From Jannaschia aquimarina (GTDB lineage: Bacteria; Pseudomonadota; Alphaproteobacteria; Rhodobacterales; Rhodobacteraceae), in assembly GCF_000877395.1 (NCBI RefSeq), contig NZ_JYFE01000005.1, forward strand, positions 1-55,782: a stretch of 55,782 nucleotides of DNA. Direction: 5' to 3'. The notes under the pieces are model-generated. The model had not been told where the DNA came from, ran no database searches, and saw nothing but the letters and a program-made list of their open reading frames with translations. Both the position numbers and the translations under genes were made by a program. Below, piece by piece: positions 33,517 to 41,872 of this stretch. Numbering within the stretch: position 1 is the stretch's first letter; each line of letters starts with the position of its first letter.

Positions 33517-34026
33517 TTACCCTGCCGCGATCATCGCCAGAGACAAAAGCAAGAGGCCGACCGTCGGGTGAAATGTCCCGGCGAAGCCGAGCGCCCTCAG
33601 ATGTGGCGCGCGCCGGTATCCGACCCAGAATGCGATCCGCATGGCAGCGAACCAGAAGGCAAGGGGCGTCAGGACCCAAGCCGCCACAAGCGGCGCACTC
33701 AGATAGAGCGCCCCCGAGGCGAGGGCGAAGAGAACCGTCTGCTCGGTGGTGTTGCGCACGTAGCGGAGCGTCAGGTCCAGCCCGCTTCCGGAAGCCGGGG
33801 CCGTGCCGTCGATGCTATCGCCCCCAAAGCGCAGCCGTGCCGCCCATCCGACCCCCGCGGCCAGGCACAAGGCCGGCAGTGCCAGGGCAACCGCAAGCGC
33901 GTCGTCCGGGCTCACGGGCGACAGCGCACGGAACAGGGACAGCAAAGGCACCACGACCACGAGAAAGAGCGCCCAGGCCATCAGGATGCCCCGCCTGACC
34001 GCGCGACGCTCCGAGGCCGGTGTCAC
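33517..34026 (-). CDS. MAPEG family membrane protein
   Basis: 169 residues from a GTG at 34026 that overlaps the stop of the upstream gene (GTGA). Four hydrophobic helices: AWALFLVVVVPLLSLF, ALAVALALPALCLAAGVGWAA, LFALASGALYLSAPLVAAWV and PTVGLLLLSLAMIAAG. The loop RYVRNTTEQTVLF is the MAPEG signature (N-TxE). Known members are glutathione-dependent or eicosanoid enzymes; bacterial ones mostly have no proven substrate. It is the last gene of the molybdopterin/XdhC operon. A maturation role is not established. Confidence 0.75.
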   Translation of the reverse strand: MTPASERRAVRRGILMAWALFLVVVVPLLSLFRALSPVSPDDALAVALALPALCLAAGVGWAARLRFGGDSIDGTAPASGSGLDLTLRYVRNTTEQTVLFALASGALYLSAPLVAAWVLTPLAFWFAAMRIAFWVGYRRAPHLRALGFAGTFHPTVGLLLLSLAMIAAG

Positions 34027-34997
34027 GCCTTCGGATCGCGGGGCTGGGGACGTGTCGGGATCTCGCCGAGTAGCCCGCCAACACCCATCCCTGCGATATC
34101 CTCGCTGGTCACGGGCAGCCCACAGACGATCCGCTCCAGGACCCAATCGGCCCCGTTCAAGGCGGGCGAGCGCGCGCAGCCCGGCAATCCGATCACGTGA
34201 TCCGAACCGAGCGCCCCCAGAAAGAGCAGATTGCCGGGATCGACCGGCATTCCAAAGCGGTCCACCCGCCCGCCTGCCGCGAGAACGGCCGCGGGGCCGA
34301 TATCCGCCGGGTCCGACGTCGCCGATGCCGTCAGGATCAGTCGCAGCGGCGCACGGCCTGCCTCCAGCGCGCGGCGGAGCGCGTCCGTCTCGTGTGGAAC
34401 CTCGGTTAGCGTGTGATCCACGCCAAGCCGGCCCAGCCGCTCCGTGACGGCCGCGATCTTGTCCGGCGCGCCCGGAAGACGTGTGACGATCAGGTCCGCA
34501 CGTTCGATGATCGGCCGGTGAAGGCGCAGCGCGCCCGCGACCGCGCTCACCGCCGCCCCGTTCGCCGCCATGTCGACCGCGAAGTGGATGACCTTCACCG
34601 TGGCGACCATCATCCCCTCGGTGACTCGCTGCATCTGCGGCAGGGTGGCCACGGTGACGGCAGGCACGTCCCGGTTCAGGGCGTCGATCTTCGCGGCATC
34701 CACCGTCAGGAGGCCGGGTCCGGTCGCGTGAAGATTCGCACGCCCCGTGAACGGCGCCCGCGCGGCGATGCCGTCGACCTCGAGAAGAGCGGCGACACGG
34801 CCGGCTACCTCGTTCTCGTCGACGTCGCCCGACCCCAGCACAGCGACGATGGGGCGTTCGATGCCCGCATCGCGCAGCCGTCCGACCTCTTCGAGGCCAA
34901 GACGGGTGCCCTTCCGCAAACGACCGCCCGGCAGTGCGATGGAATGGGCGAGGATCGTCCCCTCCGCCTCGTCCAGCGGCACCGGGCCGAACCTCAC
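34023..34997 (-). CDS. Molybdopterin-binding protein (MoeA/CinA-like domain)
   Basis: 324 residues from a GTG at 34997 overlapping the xdhC stop (GTGA). An N-terminal MoeA-type start (VPLDEAEGTILAHSIALPGGRLRKG) is followed by a central part and a C-terminal MoCF_biosynth-like domain with LILTASATSDPADIGPAAVLAAGG (about 218-241), the segment where MoeA and MogA bind molybdopterin. The gene pair with XdhC is common in Mo-hydroxylase loci. It probably hands the cofactor to XdhC-assisted enzymes. No CODH or xanthine dehydrogenase structural genes are in the window. It is not full-length MoeA (about 400 residues). Confidence 0.78.
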   Translation of the reverse strand: MRFGPVPLDEAEGTILAHSIALPGGRLRKGTRLGLEEVGRLRDAGIERPIVAVLGSGDVDENEVAGRVAALLEVDGIAARAPFTGRANLHATGPGLLTVDAAKIDALNRDVPAVTVATLPQMQRVTEGMMVATVKVIHFAVDMAANGAAVSAVAGALRLHRPIIERADLIVTRLPGAPDKIAAVTERLGRLGVDHTLTEVPHETDALRRALEAGRAPLRLILTASATSDPADIGPAAVLAAGGRVDRFGMPVDPGNLLFLGALGSDHVIGLPGCARSPALNGADWVLERIVCGLPVTSEDIAGMGVGGLLGEIPTRPQPRDPKA

Positions 34998-35941
34998 GCC
35001 CGCAAGGCCTTCGTCATCGCGCCCAGGATCGAGATCGCGATCTCCGCAGGCGTGCGCGCGCCGATATCCAGCCCGACCGGCGCATCGAGACGATCCAACA
35101 GGGCCGCCTCCAGACCCGCCTCGGTCAACCGCGCCACCCGCTTCGCGTGGGTGCGCGTCGATCCCAGCGCACCCACGTAGAAGGCTGGGCTGTTCAGCGC
35201 GATGCGCAACGCCGGATCGTCCAGCTTGGGATCGTGCGTCAGCAGCACCACGGCGGACCGCGCATCGGGCGCGAAGGCCGCCATCGCCTCGTCCGGCCAG
35301 TCATGGGTCAGGGTCGTATCTGGAAAGCGCGCCTCGGATGCGAAGGCCTCTCGCGGGTCGATCACGGTGACGGCGTAGCCCGCGATCCGGGCCATCGGAA
35401 CCAGCGCCTGCGCGATGTGGACCCCGCCCACGACAGCCAGTCGCAGCGGCGGCGCGAAGAGCGTGACGAACCGCTCTCCCTCCAGGCCCGACTTTTCCTC
35501 GCGTGTGCGGGCGGCGACATCCTCGGTCACTTCGGTCTCGCCGGTTTCGAGGTCGGTCGAAAGCCCGACGGCACGTGTCTTTGCGCGTGCATCCTGTACG
35601 GCGGCAAGCGACCCCGCCAAGGCGTCGTCCATGGGTTGCAACAGAATGCGGATCGTTCCGCCGCAAGCCAGTCCTACGGCAAAGGCCTCGTCATCGCTGA
35701 CCCCGTATTCCAATATTCGGTGCCGTCCATCGGCAAAGGCGTCGAGCGCCTCGGCCACCACGGCCCCCTCCACGCACCCCCCCGAGACGGAACCGACCAG
35801 TTCGGCCTCTTCCGATATCGCGAGGAGAGAGCCGACGGGCCGGGGCGCGCTGCCCCATGTCTCGATGACAGTGGCCAAGGCGGCGGGGCGTCGTCGACCA
35901 TGCCAGGTCAACGCGGCTTCGACAGGATCTTCCATGGCCAT
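34994..35941 (-). CDS. XdhC/CoxF family Mo-cofactor maturation protein
   Basis: 315 residues. N-terminal XdhC/CoxI domain (about 8-80) with TVIETWGSAPRPVGSLLAI and SVSGGCVEG (Cys56), and a C-terminal Rossmann domain (about 168-310) with LAVVGGVHIAQALVPMARIAG and HDPKLDDPAL. Family members bind Mo-cofactor, add the sulfido ligand with a sulfurtransferase, and insert it into xanthine dehydrogenase or CO dehydrogenase. The start may also be at 35935 (second Met). Followed in the same transcript by the molybdopterin-binding protein and MAPEG gene. Confidence 0.88.
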   Translation of the reverse strand: MAMEDPVEAALTWHGRRRPAALATVIETWGSAPRPVGSLLAISEEAELVGSVSGGCVEGAVVAEALDAFADGRHRILEYGVSDDEAFAVGLACGGTIRILLQPMDDALAGSLAAVQDARAKTRAVGLSTDLETGETEVTEDVAARTREEKSGLEGERFVTLFAPPLRLAVVGGVHIAQALVPMARIAGYAVTVIDPREAFASEARFPDTTLTHDWPDEAMAAFAPDARSAVVLLTHDPKLDDPALRIALNSPAFYVGALGSTRTHAKRVARLTEAGLEAALLDRLDAPVGLDIGARTPAEIAISILGAMTKALRA

Positions 35942-35976
35942 ACCCTGCCGAAAGCCGAAGCGGCCCTCAAGACGGA

Positions 35977-36004
35977 CGAAGGGCGCGGTCGTCCGCGCCC
36001 TTCG
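35977..36004 (-). terminator. Hairpin between the OmpA gene and xdhC
   Basis: A perfect 12-bp stem, CGAAGGGCGCGG and CCGCGCCCTTCG, with loop TCGT. It lies 7 bases past the stop of the OmpA-family gene. No long T run follows, so it may slow or end transcription only in part. Confidence 0.55.
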
Positions 36005-36010
36005 CTTCGG

Positions 36011-38089
36011 TCAGTTGGCCGCAGCCGTCTGCAAAAGGTTCGTGATCCGGCGCGCGACGGCACGGCGGTTCGCTTCCTCGGCCGCCTGGGTCTGCACCCG
36101 CAGGAACTGCTCTCCATAGCCCTGCACCACCATATTCTCGACGGGGACGCCGAAATACTCATTCAGCGCCAGCGCAAGGCTCTCCGCTCGGCGGTCCGAC
36201 AGGGCGAGGTTGTAGGCGGCATCGCCGACCGCATCGGTGTGGCCTTCGATCAGGAAGATCTCGCGCGGGTTTTCCTGGATCGCGGCCAGCATCTCTTGCG
36301 CAACGGCAGTCAACTCATCCGCCTGATCCGGCTGGATCGCGGCAGAGCCGCTGCGGAACGTCACCGTATCCACGTCGAGCGCCGGGGCCAGCGCGCGCAC
36401 CTGCGGGATCTGACGCACCTGTGCCAGCGTGAACCGACGATCCTGAAGCCCCGCCTCGCGGGCCAGCGCGGCGCGCAGGGCTTCCTCTTCCGGCGTGCGG
36501 CCGGAGGCAGTCGTCTCGATCTGCGGCAGGGCGGTCACTTCGACCGGTTCCGCCGGCTGGGTGTCGTCGATCAGCAGGAACTCTTCGCCGCCGGGTGTGA
36601 TCACGGACCGGCGCAGCACGCGGAGCGATGCATCCCGGATCGTGATCACGCGACTGCCATCCTCCCGTTCGACGACGGTCCGGGTCGAGCCATCGTCGAA
36701 GCTTTCGGTGCGTACGTTCGAGCCGGGGCGCCGCAACAAGGCGTCGTCGTCCTTGAGAACCTGCAATGCGCCATCGTCCCGCTGGACGATGACCCGGTCC
36801 CCGGAATTCGACACCACGCGCGAGCGGTTGTTTAGCAGCGTTCCGACCGCCAGCACGCCGAGGGCACCCAAGGCGAACCGCTCCCGGTTCGACAAACCAC
36901 CCTCGTCGTCGTCCGAACGGGATTCGGTCTGCACGGCTTCCGTTGTGAATTCCTCGTCGGACGACCGGGCGGTCTCCTCGGTGATCTGCTCTTCGACCAC
37001 CTCGCCGCTGCCCTCGCCGTCAAGCGCCGCGGCGGCGGCTGCGGTCGCGCCTTCGGTCTCGCCCTGAACCAGAGCCTCCAAGGCGCCCAAAGCCGCCTCG
37101 GCCTGACGAGCGGCCTGCTCTTCTTCCTCGTTCAACTCCGGCTCGGGCTGCGCCGCGACCTGCGCCGCGATCTCACTCTCCGGAGCTGCGGGTGCCTCGG
37201 GCTCGGAGGTTTGGGCGGTGGCTTCCGCCTCCTCGGGCGCGTCCTGGGCTTCGGTCTCGACCTGCACCTCCGCCTCTTCCGAAGGGCCCTCCTCGGCGGG
37301 CATGGCCTCTTCGGTTTCGGCTTGGGTCTCCGATGGGGCTGCTTCGCCTTCGGTCTCGGCCGTCGCTTCGACGTCGACCTCGCCTTCGGCAGGCGCGGCA
37401 TCCCCTGCCTCCTCGACAGGTGCCTCCTCGACGGGCGCGGTCTCAGCGGGCGCTTCCGCCTCGACGCTTTCCTGCTCTGGTTCCGCAGGGGCATCCTGGG
37501 CGACGGACTCTTCCACCGGCGCAGCTTCGGGCTCGGCCGCCTCGGCCGCATTCTCCTCCGAAGCTGTTTCCCCCGGGGCCTCCTCGGCGGCCTGATCCTC
37601 TGCGGGGGCTTCCTCCGGGGCCGTCCCCTCCGCCTGTTCGACGGGTGCCGCCTCGGGCGCATCCTCGGCCACGACTTCGGACGGCGGATCCTCCGCGGGG
37701 GCTTCCTCGACGGGTTCGGCGACCTCTTCCGCCTGAACCTCTTCCGCCTCGACCGGAGCCGCTTGCTCGGCCGTCTCTTCCGCCGGGGCCTTTTTGGTCA
37801 CCGGCTGCTCGGCCGGCGCATCCGCCGCCTCTTCCACCGCGGGCTCAGCGGGAGCTTCCGCTTCCTCGGGCGTAATGCCCTCCTCCGACCCGACGGCCAA
37901 TCCGTCCTCGCCCGCCTGGAAGGCCTGAACGCACCGCTCCAGGGCGTCGTCCCCGACGATGCCGCCGTCGGTACAGCGTGCGAGAAGTTCGTTGACGTCA
38001 CCTTCCTGCGCGAAGAGCGGGACAGGCGGCAAAGCAAGCGCAAGGCTTGCGGCCAAGGCCGTGGCGGAGCGAAGTTTGCAGGCGGACAT
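36011..38089 (-). CDS. OmpA-family protein with very long acidic Pro/Ala/Glu stretch
   Basis: 692 residues. Signal peptide at about 1-28 (ALALPPVPLFAQ). A short N-terminal domain has two Cys (RCTDGG and ERCVQAF). Residues about 80-370 are Glu/Ala/Pro-rich with PAEE, EAPA and VEEAP units, with few positive charges. A middle part (about 395-540) and a C-terminal OmpA domain (about 570-692, FRSGSAAIQPDQADEL, GHTDAVGDAAYNLALSDRRAESL) follow. The OmpA domain binds peptidoglycan; the acidic stretch probably spans the periplasm. Lies between xdhC and the CoxE-like gene but has its own hairpin, so it may not share their job. Confidence 0.85.
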   Translation of the reverse strand: MSACKLRSATALAASLALALPPVPLFAQEGDVNELLARCTDGGIVGDDALERCVQAFQAGEDGLAVGSEEGITPEEAEAPAEPAVEEAADAPAEQPVTKKAPAEETAEQAAPVEAEEVQAEEVAEPVEEAPAEDPPSEVVAEDAPEAAPVEQAEGTAPEEAPAEDQAAEEAPGETASEENAAEAAEPEAAPVEESVAQDAPAEPEQESVEAEAPAETAPVEEAPVEEAGDAAPAEGEVDVEATAETEGEAAPSETQAETEEAMPAEEGPSEEAEVQVETEAQDAPEEAEATAQTSEPEAPAAPESEIAAQVAAQPEPELNEEEEQAARQAEAALGALEALVQGETEGATAAAAAALDGEGSGEVVEEQITEETARSSDEEFTTEAVQTESRSDDDEGGLSNRERFALGALGVLAVGTLLNNRSRVVSNSGDRVIVQRDDGALQVLKDDDALLRRPGSNVRTESFDDGSTRTVVEREDGSRVITIRDASLRVLRRSVITPGGEEFLLIDDTQPAEPVEVTALPQIETTASGRTPEEEALRAALAREAGLQDRRFTLAQVRQIPQVRALAPALDVDTVTFRSGSAAIQPDQADELTAVAQEMLAAIQENPREIFLIEGHTDAVGDAAYNLALSDRRAESLALALNEYFGVPVENMVVQGYGEQFLRVQTQAAEEANRRAVARRITNLLQTAAAN

Positions 38090-38251
38090 GGGATCGTCCC
38101 TCCGATATCTTGTTGGTGAGCGGTCAACGCCGGCTCGGGCGCCACGTTCCGAAAAGCCGGCTGATATGGGATAGCGATGCGCCGCGATCTGCCGATCCGT
38201 TCACGAAGCCTGCCGGAAATCTTTTAGAAACAGGGTCCTATCCCTCGAACC

Positions 38252-39469
38252 TCATGTTTCGGACAAGGCGGCCGCCAAACCCTCGAACGACGCGATATCG
38301 TGCCCCGCGCGCAGCAGATCGACATGGGGCAGCAGCGCGCGGATCCCGGCGGCCTTGGGCGCGAAGCCGTCGAAACGCAGCAGCGGGTTCAGCCAGATCA
38401 CCTTGCGCGCGGTCAGGTGCAGGCGTCGTGCCTCGTGCTCCAACACGTCCGTGTCGCCCCGTTCCAGCCCGTCGGTCACGAGGATCACGATCGCCCCCTG
38501 ACCCAGCACCCGCCGGGACCAATCGCGGTTGAAGCTGTGCAGGCAGGCTCCGATCCGGGTCCCGCCTTCCCAATCCTGCGCCTCGCCCCCCGCCGCCGCC
38601 AGTGCGGCATCCACGTCGCGGGTGCGCAAATGGCGGGTGATGTTGGTCAGCCGCGTTCCGAAGGTGAAGGCGTGCACCTCTGCCCAGCCTTGGCCCTGCG
38701 CGTTCGAGACCGCGTGCAAAAAGTGCAGCGCCGCGCGCGAATAGGCCGACATCGACCCGGAAATGTCGCAGAGCGCCACGAGGTTCGGCCAGCGTTTTCC
38801 GCGACTTGCAGTGCGAAGTTCATGAAGGGCACCCTTCCGCAGGGCCGCGCGCAAGGTGGCGCGCCGATCCACGCCCCCATGTGGCGACGCGATCCGCCGG
38901 CGTGTCGGCAGCGGGTCGACCGGCAGACGCAGCGTGGCGAGGACACGCTTGGCGCGGGCCATCTCCTCGGTGGACATCTGCTCGAAATCCAGCGTCCGCA
39001 GAACCTCACGCGAGCTGGCGGTGGCCGAGGCGTCGATCTCCAGTTCCTCGCCCGCCTCCTCCTCGTCCGTCTCGGGCATCTCGGGCGCGCTGTCCCCCAA
39101 CAGAGCCTGCGCCGCCCGTTTCTCGGCCGCCTGGGCGCGCCGCTCCTCCTGCACGCCTCGGACCGTGGGCGTCAGCAGGCCCATCATGTGTTCCAGAAAG
39201 CGCGGATCCCGCCAGTAGAGCCGGAAGAGCTGCCGGAAGACGGCCCGATGCTCGGGCCTGCGCACGAAGACGGCCTCCAGCGCATGGGCGAAATCCGCCT
39301 TGTCGGTGAACCCCGCCGCAGCGACCGCGCGCGTCGCCAAAAGCACCCGATCCGGCCCCGCCGGCACTCCGGCACGACGCAGAGCGGCCGCAAAATGCGC
39401 GATATTCTCCGCCAGACGCGGCTTCTCCGGCAGATCGAGGGGCGCGTGCTCCATCAGGGCTTCACCCAT
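38252..39469 (-). CDS. VWA domain protein, CoxE family
   Basis: 405 residues. A helical N-terminal half has an acidic middle (DEEEAGEELEIDAS, about 134-148). The C-terminal VWA domain (about 228-400) carries an intact MIDAS site: DISGSM (235-240), GTRIG, and a later Asp in VTDG. With its MoxR ATPase neighbour this is the CoxD-CoxE pair, which activates CO dehydrogenase-type Mo enzymes in Oligotropha. The chaperone VWA protein usually binds the AAA ring. Start at 39469; 39454 is also possible. Hairpins cover the start region. Confidence 0.85.
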   Translation of the reverse strand: MGEALMEHAPLDLPEKPRLAENIAHFAAALRRAGVPAGPDRVLLATRAVAAAGFTDKADFAHALEAVFVRRPEHRAVFRQLFRLYWRDPRFLEHMMGLLTPTVRGVQEERRAQAAEKRAAQALLGDSAPEMPETDEEEAGEELEIDASATASSREVLRTLDFEQMSTEEMARAKRVLATLRLPVDPLPTRRRIASPHGGVDRRATLRAALRKGALHELRTASRGKRWPNLVALCDISGSMSAYSRAALHFLHAVSNAQGQGWAEVHAFTFGTRLTNITRHLRTRDVDAALAAAGGEAQDWEGGTRIGACLHSFNRDWSRRVLGQGAIVILVTDGLERGDTDVLEHEARRLHLTARKVIWLNPLLRFDGFAPKAAGIRALLPHVDLLRAGHDIASFEGLAAALSET

Positions 39470-39511
39470 CTGCGTTCGAGCGCAGATGCACCTCCGCTCG
39501 AACGGAGGTGC
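39467..39511 (-). promoter_or_regulatory. Two adjacent hairpins over the CoxE-like gene start
   Basis: CATCTGCG-TTCGAG-CGCAGATG (39467-39488) contains the start codon of the gene, read on the minus strand. GCACCTCCG-CTCGAA-CGGAGGTGC (39488-39511) contains a GGAGGTG that is the only good ribosome site. Both signals would thus be buried in stems in the mRNA. Confidence 0.6.
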
Positions 39512-39512
39512 G

Positions 39513-40391
39513 TCACGCCACCTCCGCCCGAACCTCGTCGAGGATGCGCTTGGCCTCGGAGCCCTGCAGCTTCTGGATGTCGTCCTGGTATTTCAGCAGC
39601 GCGCCCAGCGTGTCCGAGATCACCTCGGGCGACAGTTCGATCATGTCGAGCGCCAGCAGACATTTCGCCCAGTCGATCGTCTCGGCCACGCCGGGCTTCT
39701 TGAACAGATCCTCGGTGCGCAGCTTCTGGACGAAGGCCACGACTTCGCGGCTCAGATCCTCCGCCGCTTCGGGGGCGCGGGCGGCCAGGATCTCCATCTC
39801 GCGGTCGTGGGTCGGGTAGTCGACCCAGTGGTAGAGGCAGCGCCGCTTGAGCGCGTCATGCACCTCGCGCGTGCGGTTCGAGGTCAGCACGACGATGGGC
39901 GGCTCGGGCGCGGTGACTGTGCCGGTCTCGGGGATCGTGACCTGGAAGTCGGACAGCGCCTCCAGCAGAAAGGCTTCGAAGGGTGCATCGGTGCGGTCGA
40001 TCTCGTCGATCAACAGGACCGGGGCACCCCCCTCCTGTGGGCGCATCGCCTCGAGCAATGGGCGCGCGATCAGGAACTCGTCGGAAAACAGATCCGGCGG
40101 CGTCTCTCCGGTCGCCTCGGCCTTTCGGATCGCGACCATCTGGGCCGCGAAGTTCCATTCGTAGACGGCAGAGGCCGCGTCGAGGCCCTCGTAGCATTGA
40201 AGCCGGATCAGACGCCGCCCCAAAGCAGCGGCGATGGCCTTGGCGATCTCTGTCTTGCCGGTCCCCGCCTCCCCTTCGAGAAAAAGCGGCCGGCCCAGGC
40301 GCAAGGCCAGGAAGGTCACCGTGGCGAGGGCACGTCCGCAGACGTAGTTCTGTCGGGAGAGGGCCGCCTGCACGGCGTCGATGCTGTCCAT
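39513..40391 (-). CDS. MoxR-family AAA+ ATPase, CoxD-like
   Basis: 292 residues from the ATG at 40391. Walker A GEAGTGKT (40-47), Walker B VLLIDEID (Asp130, Glu131), sensor-1 VLTSNRTREV and an arginine-rich lid region follow. MoxR ATPases act with VWA proteins on cofactor insertion. In Oligotropha CoxD sulfurates the Mo-Cu site of CO dehydrogenase. The CoxE-like partner follows directly, 45 bases downstream. This cluster has no CODH large, medium or small subunit here. Confidence 0.9.
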   Translation of the reverse strand: MDSIDAVQAALSRQNYVCGRALATVTFLALRLGRPLFLEGEAGTGKTEIAKAIAAALGRRLIRLQCYEGLDAASAVYEWNFAAQMVAIRKAEATGETPPDLFSDEFLIARPLLEAMRPQEGGAPVLLIDEIDRTDAPFEAFLLEALSDFQVTIPETGTVTAPEPPIVVLTSNRTREVHDALKRRCLYHWVDYPTHDREMEILAARAPEAAEDLSREVVAFVQKLRTEDLFKKPGVAETIDWAKCLLALDMIELSPEVISDTLGALLKYQDDIQKLQGSEAKRILDEVRAEVA

Positions 40392-40462
40392 GGCGGCGCA
40401 GGATGCATTCAACCGCCCGCCGGTCAAGCGGCGGGCGGCGGGACTTTGGTGCCGTCAGGCGG

Positions 40463-41035
40463 TCACGCTTCGGGCTGACCGGCCTCCAGCGAGATCTGCA
40501 CCTGCACTTCGTCGGACACGAACGGCGCGAAGGCGCCCGCATCGAAGTCGGACCGCAGCAGCGTCGTCTCGGCGTTGAAGCCGATCCACGGGCGGCCATT
40601 CTGCGGATGCTCGCCCATCTGGGTCATCGTCGTGTCCAGCGTGATCGACTGGGTGACGCCGCCAAGCGTCAGGTCGCCGGTGATGGTCGCGGTGTTGTCG
40701 CCGGTCACCTCGATCCCGGTCGAGACAAAGCGCACCACGTCGTTGGCGGCGACATCGAGGAAGTCGTCGGACGAGAAATGCTCGTCCCGCGCTTCCCAGC
40801 CGGTGAACATCGCGGTCGCGGGGATCGAGACCTCGACGGACGAGTTCTCGGGGTTCTCGGCGTCGAAGTTGATCGTGCCTTCCCAGCCCGAGAACATGCC
40901 CCAGGTCGTCGAATAACCCAGATGATCGTAGCTGAAGATCGTCTGGGCATGCGAGGCGTCGACCTCGTAGGCGACGGGCTCGGCCAGGGCGGGGGCGGCG
41001 ATCAGAACGGCGGCGGCCGCGGTCAGACGGAACAT
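40463..41035 (-). CDS. YceI family periplasmic protein
   Basis: 190 residues from the ATG at 41035 after GGAGGA. Signal peptide 1-18 (AVLIAAPALA, cleaved before EPV). The lipocalin-like barrel has the DASHAQTIFSYDHLGYS start, TGDLTLGGVTQSI and WIGFNAETTLLRSDFD. Members bind isoprenoid chains such as octaprenyl compounds and appear in stress responses. A close relative is polyisoprenoid-binding protein TT1927B. It faces away from rpsF and starts about 230 bases from it. No sign that it belongs to the MoxR operon. Confidence 0.9.
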   Translation of the reverse strand: MFRLTAAAAVLIAAPALAEPVAYEVDASHAQTIFSYDHLGYSTTWGMFSGWEGTINFDAENPENSSVEVSIPATAMFTGWEARDEHFSSDDFLDVAANDVVRFVSTGIEVTGDNTATITGDLTLGGVTQSITLDTTMTQMGEHPQNGRPWIGFNAETTLLRSDFDAGAFAPFVSDEVQVQISLEAGQPEA

Positions 41036-41265
41036 GGGTGTCCTCCGGGTTGGTTTGCGTATGATCAAGTTATGTCGCCCGATGGCCGCGGAAAGGCACC
41101 ACGCGCGCGCCAACAGGCTATGTGCGGCGGCGCACCGCTTGCGCCCCGGCGCGCATCCTGTATAGGGGCGCATCCCGCCGCGACCTCTCGAACCGCGCGG
41201 CCCCTCGTGTCCGGTGGCGGGAGACATGCCCGGACGGTGAAGCCCGCTTGAAAAATGGAGATCCC

Positions 41266-41622
41266 ATGCCGCTTTACGAGCATGTGATGATCGCGCGCCA
41301 GGACCTGTCCAACGCGCAGGCCGAGGGTCTGAACGACCACTTCTCGGCGGTCCTGACCGACAATGGCGGCACTGTCGTCGACGTCGAGTACTGGGGCGTC
41401 AAGACGATGGCCTACAAGATCAACAAGAACCGCAAGGGGCATTACAGCTTCTTCCGCACCGACGCGCCCGCGCCCGCCGTGCAGGAGATGGAGCGTCTGG
41501 CCCGCCTGCATGACGACGTCATGCGCGTGCTGACCATCAAGGTCGACGCCCACGAGGAAGGCCCCTCGGTCCAGATGCAGAAGCGCGACGATCGTGACGA
41601 TCGCCGCCGCGAGCGCCGCTAA
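41266..41622 (+). CDS. rpsF: 30S ribosomal protein S6
   Basis: 118 residues. Binds S18 in the central domain of 16S rRNA. The fold starts PLYEHVMIARQDLSNAQAE and has WGVKTMAYKINKNRKGHY. The C-terminal tail (RDDRDDRRRERR) is very basic and acidic, as usual for the family. The start at 41266 gives the canonical N-terminus. First gene of the S6-S18-L9 operon. The leader (about 41210-41265) could hold an S6:S18-binding hairpin for autoregulation; I only see GCGGG and CCCGC arms. Confidence 0.96.
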   Translation: MPLYEHVMIARQDLSNAQAEGLNDHFSAVLTDNGGTVVDVEYWGVKTMAYKINKNRKGHYSFFRTDAPAPAVQEMERLARLHDDVMRVLTIKVDAHEEGPSVQMQKRDDRDDRRRERR

Positions 41623-41634
41623 GGAGACGGAACG

Positions 41635-41862
41635 ATGGCAACCAAACCCTTCTTCCGCCGCCGCAAGTCCGATCCGTTCTCGGGGCCCAACGCGCCCAAG
41701 ATCGACTACAAGGACACGCGCCTGCTGCAGCGCTACATCTCCGAGAGGGGCAAGATCGTGCCCAGCCGGATCACCGCCGTCTCGGCCAAGAACCAGCGCC
41801 GCCTCGCCAAGGCGATCAAGCGCGCCCGGTTCCTCGCCCTGCTGCCCTACGCCGTGAAGTAA
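41635..41862 (+). CDS. rpsR: 30S ribosomal protein S18
   Basis: 75 residues. Forms the S6-S18 pair on 16S rRNA. The core [20 protein letters not shown] and the [18 protein letters not shown] end are canonical. Twelve bases after rpsF with GGAGAC upstream. Fully typical; nothing odd. Confidence 0.97.
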   Translation: MATKPFFRRRKSDPFSGPNAPKIDYKDTRLLQRYISERGKIVPSRITAVSAKNQRRLAKAIKRARFLALLPYAVK

Positions 41863-41872
41863 GGAGACCGAC

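Noticed and set aside
36832-37662. Arg/Pro/Lys-rich frames within the OmpA-family gene
   Set aside because: They are out-of-frame readings of the Glu/Ala/Pro repeat; the OmpA frame has a signal peptide and a full C-terminal domain.
41210-41265. S6:S18-binding leader RNA as a separate feature
   Set aside because: GCGGG and CCCGC arms are visible, but the expected CCG bulge could not be placed with confidence.
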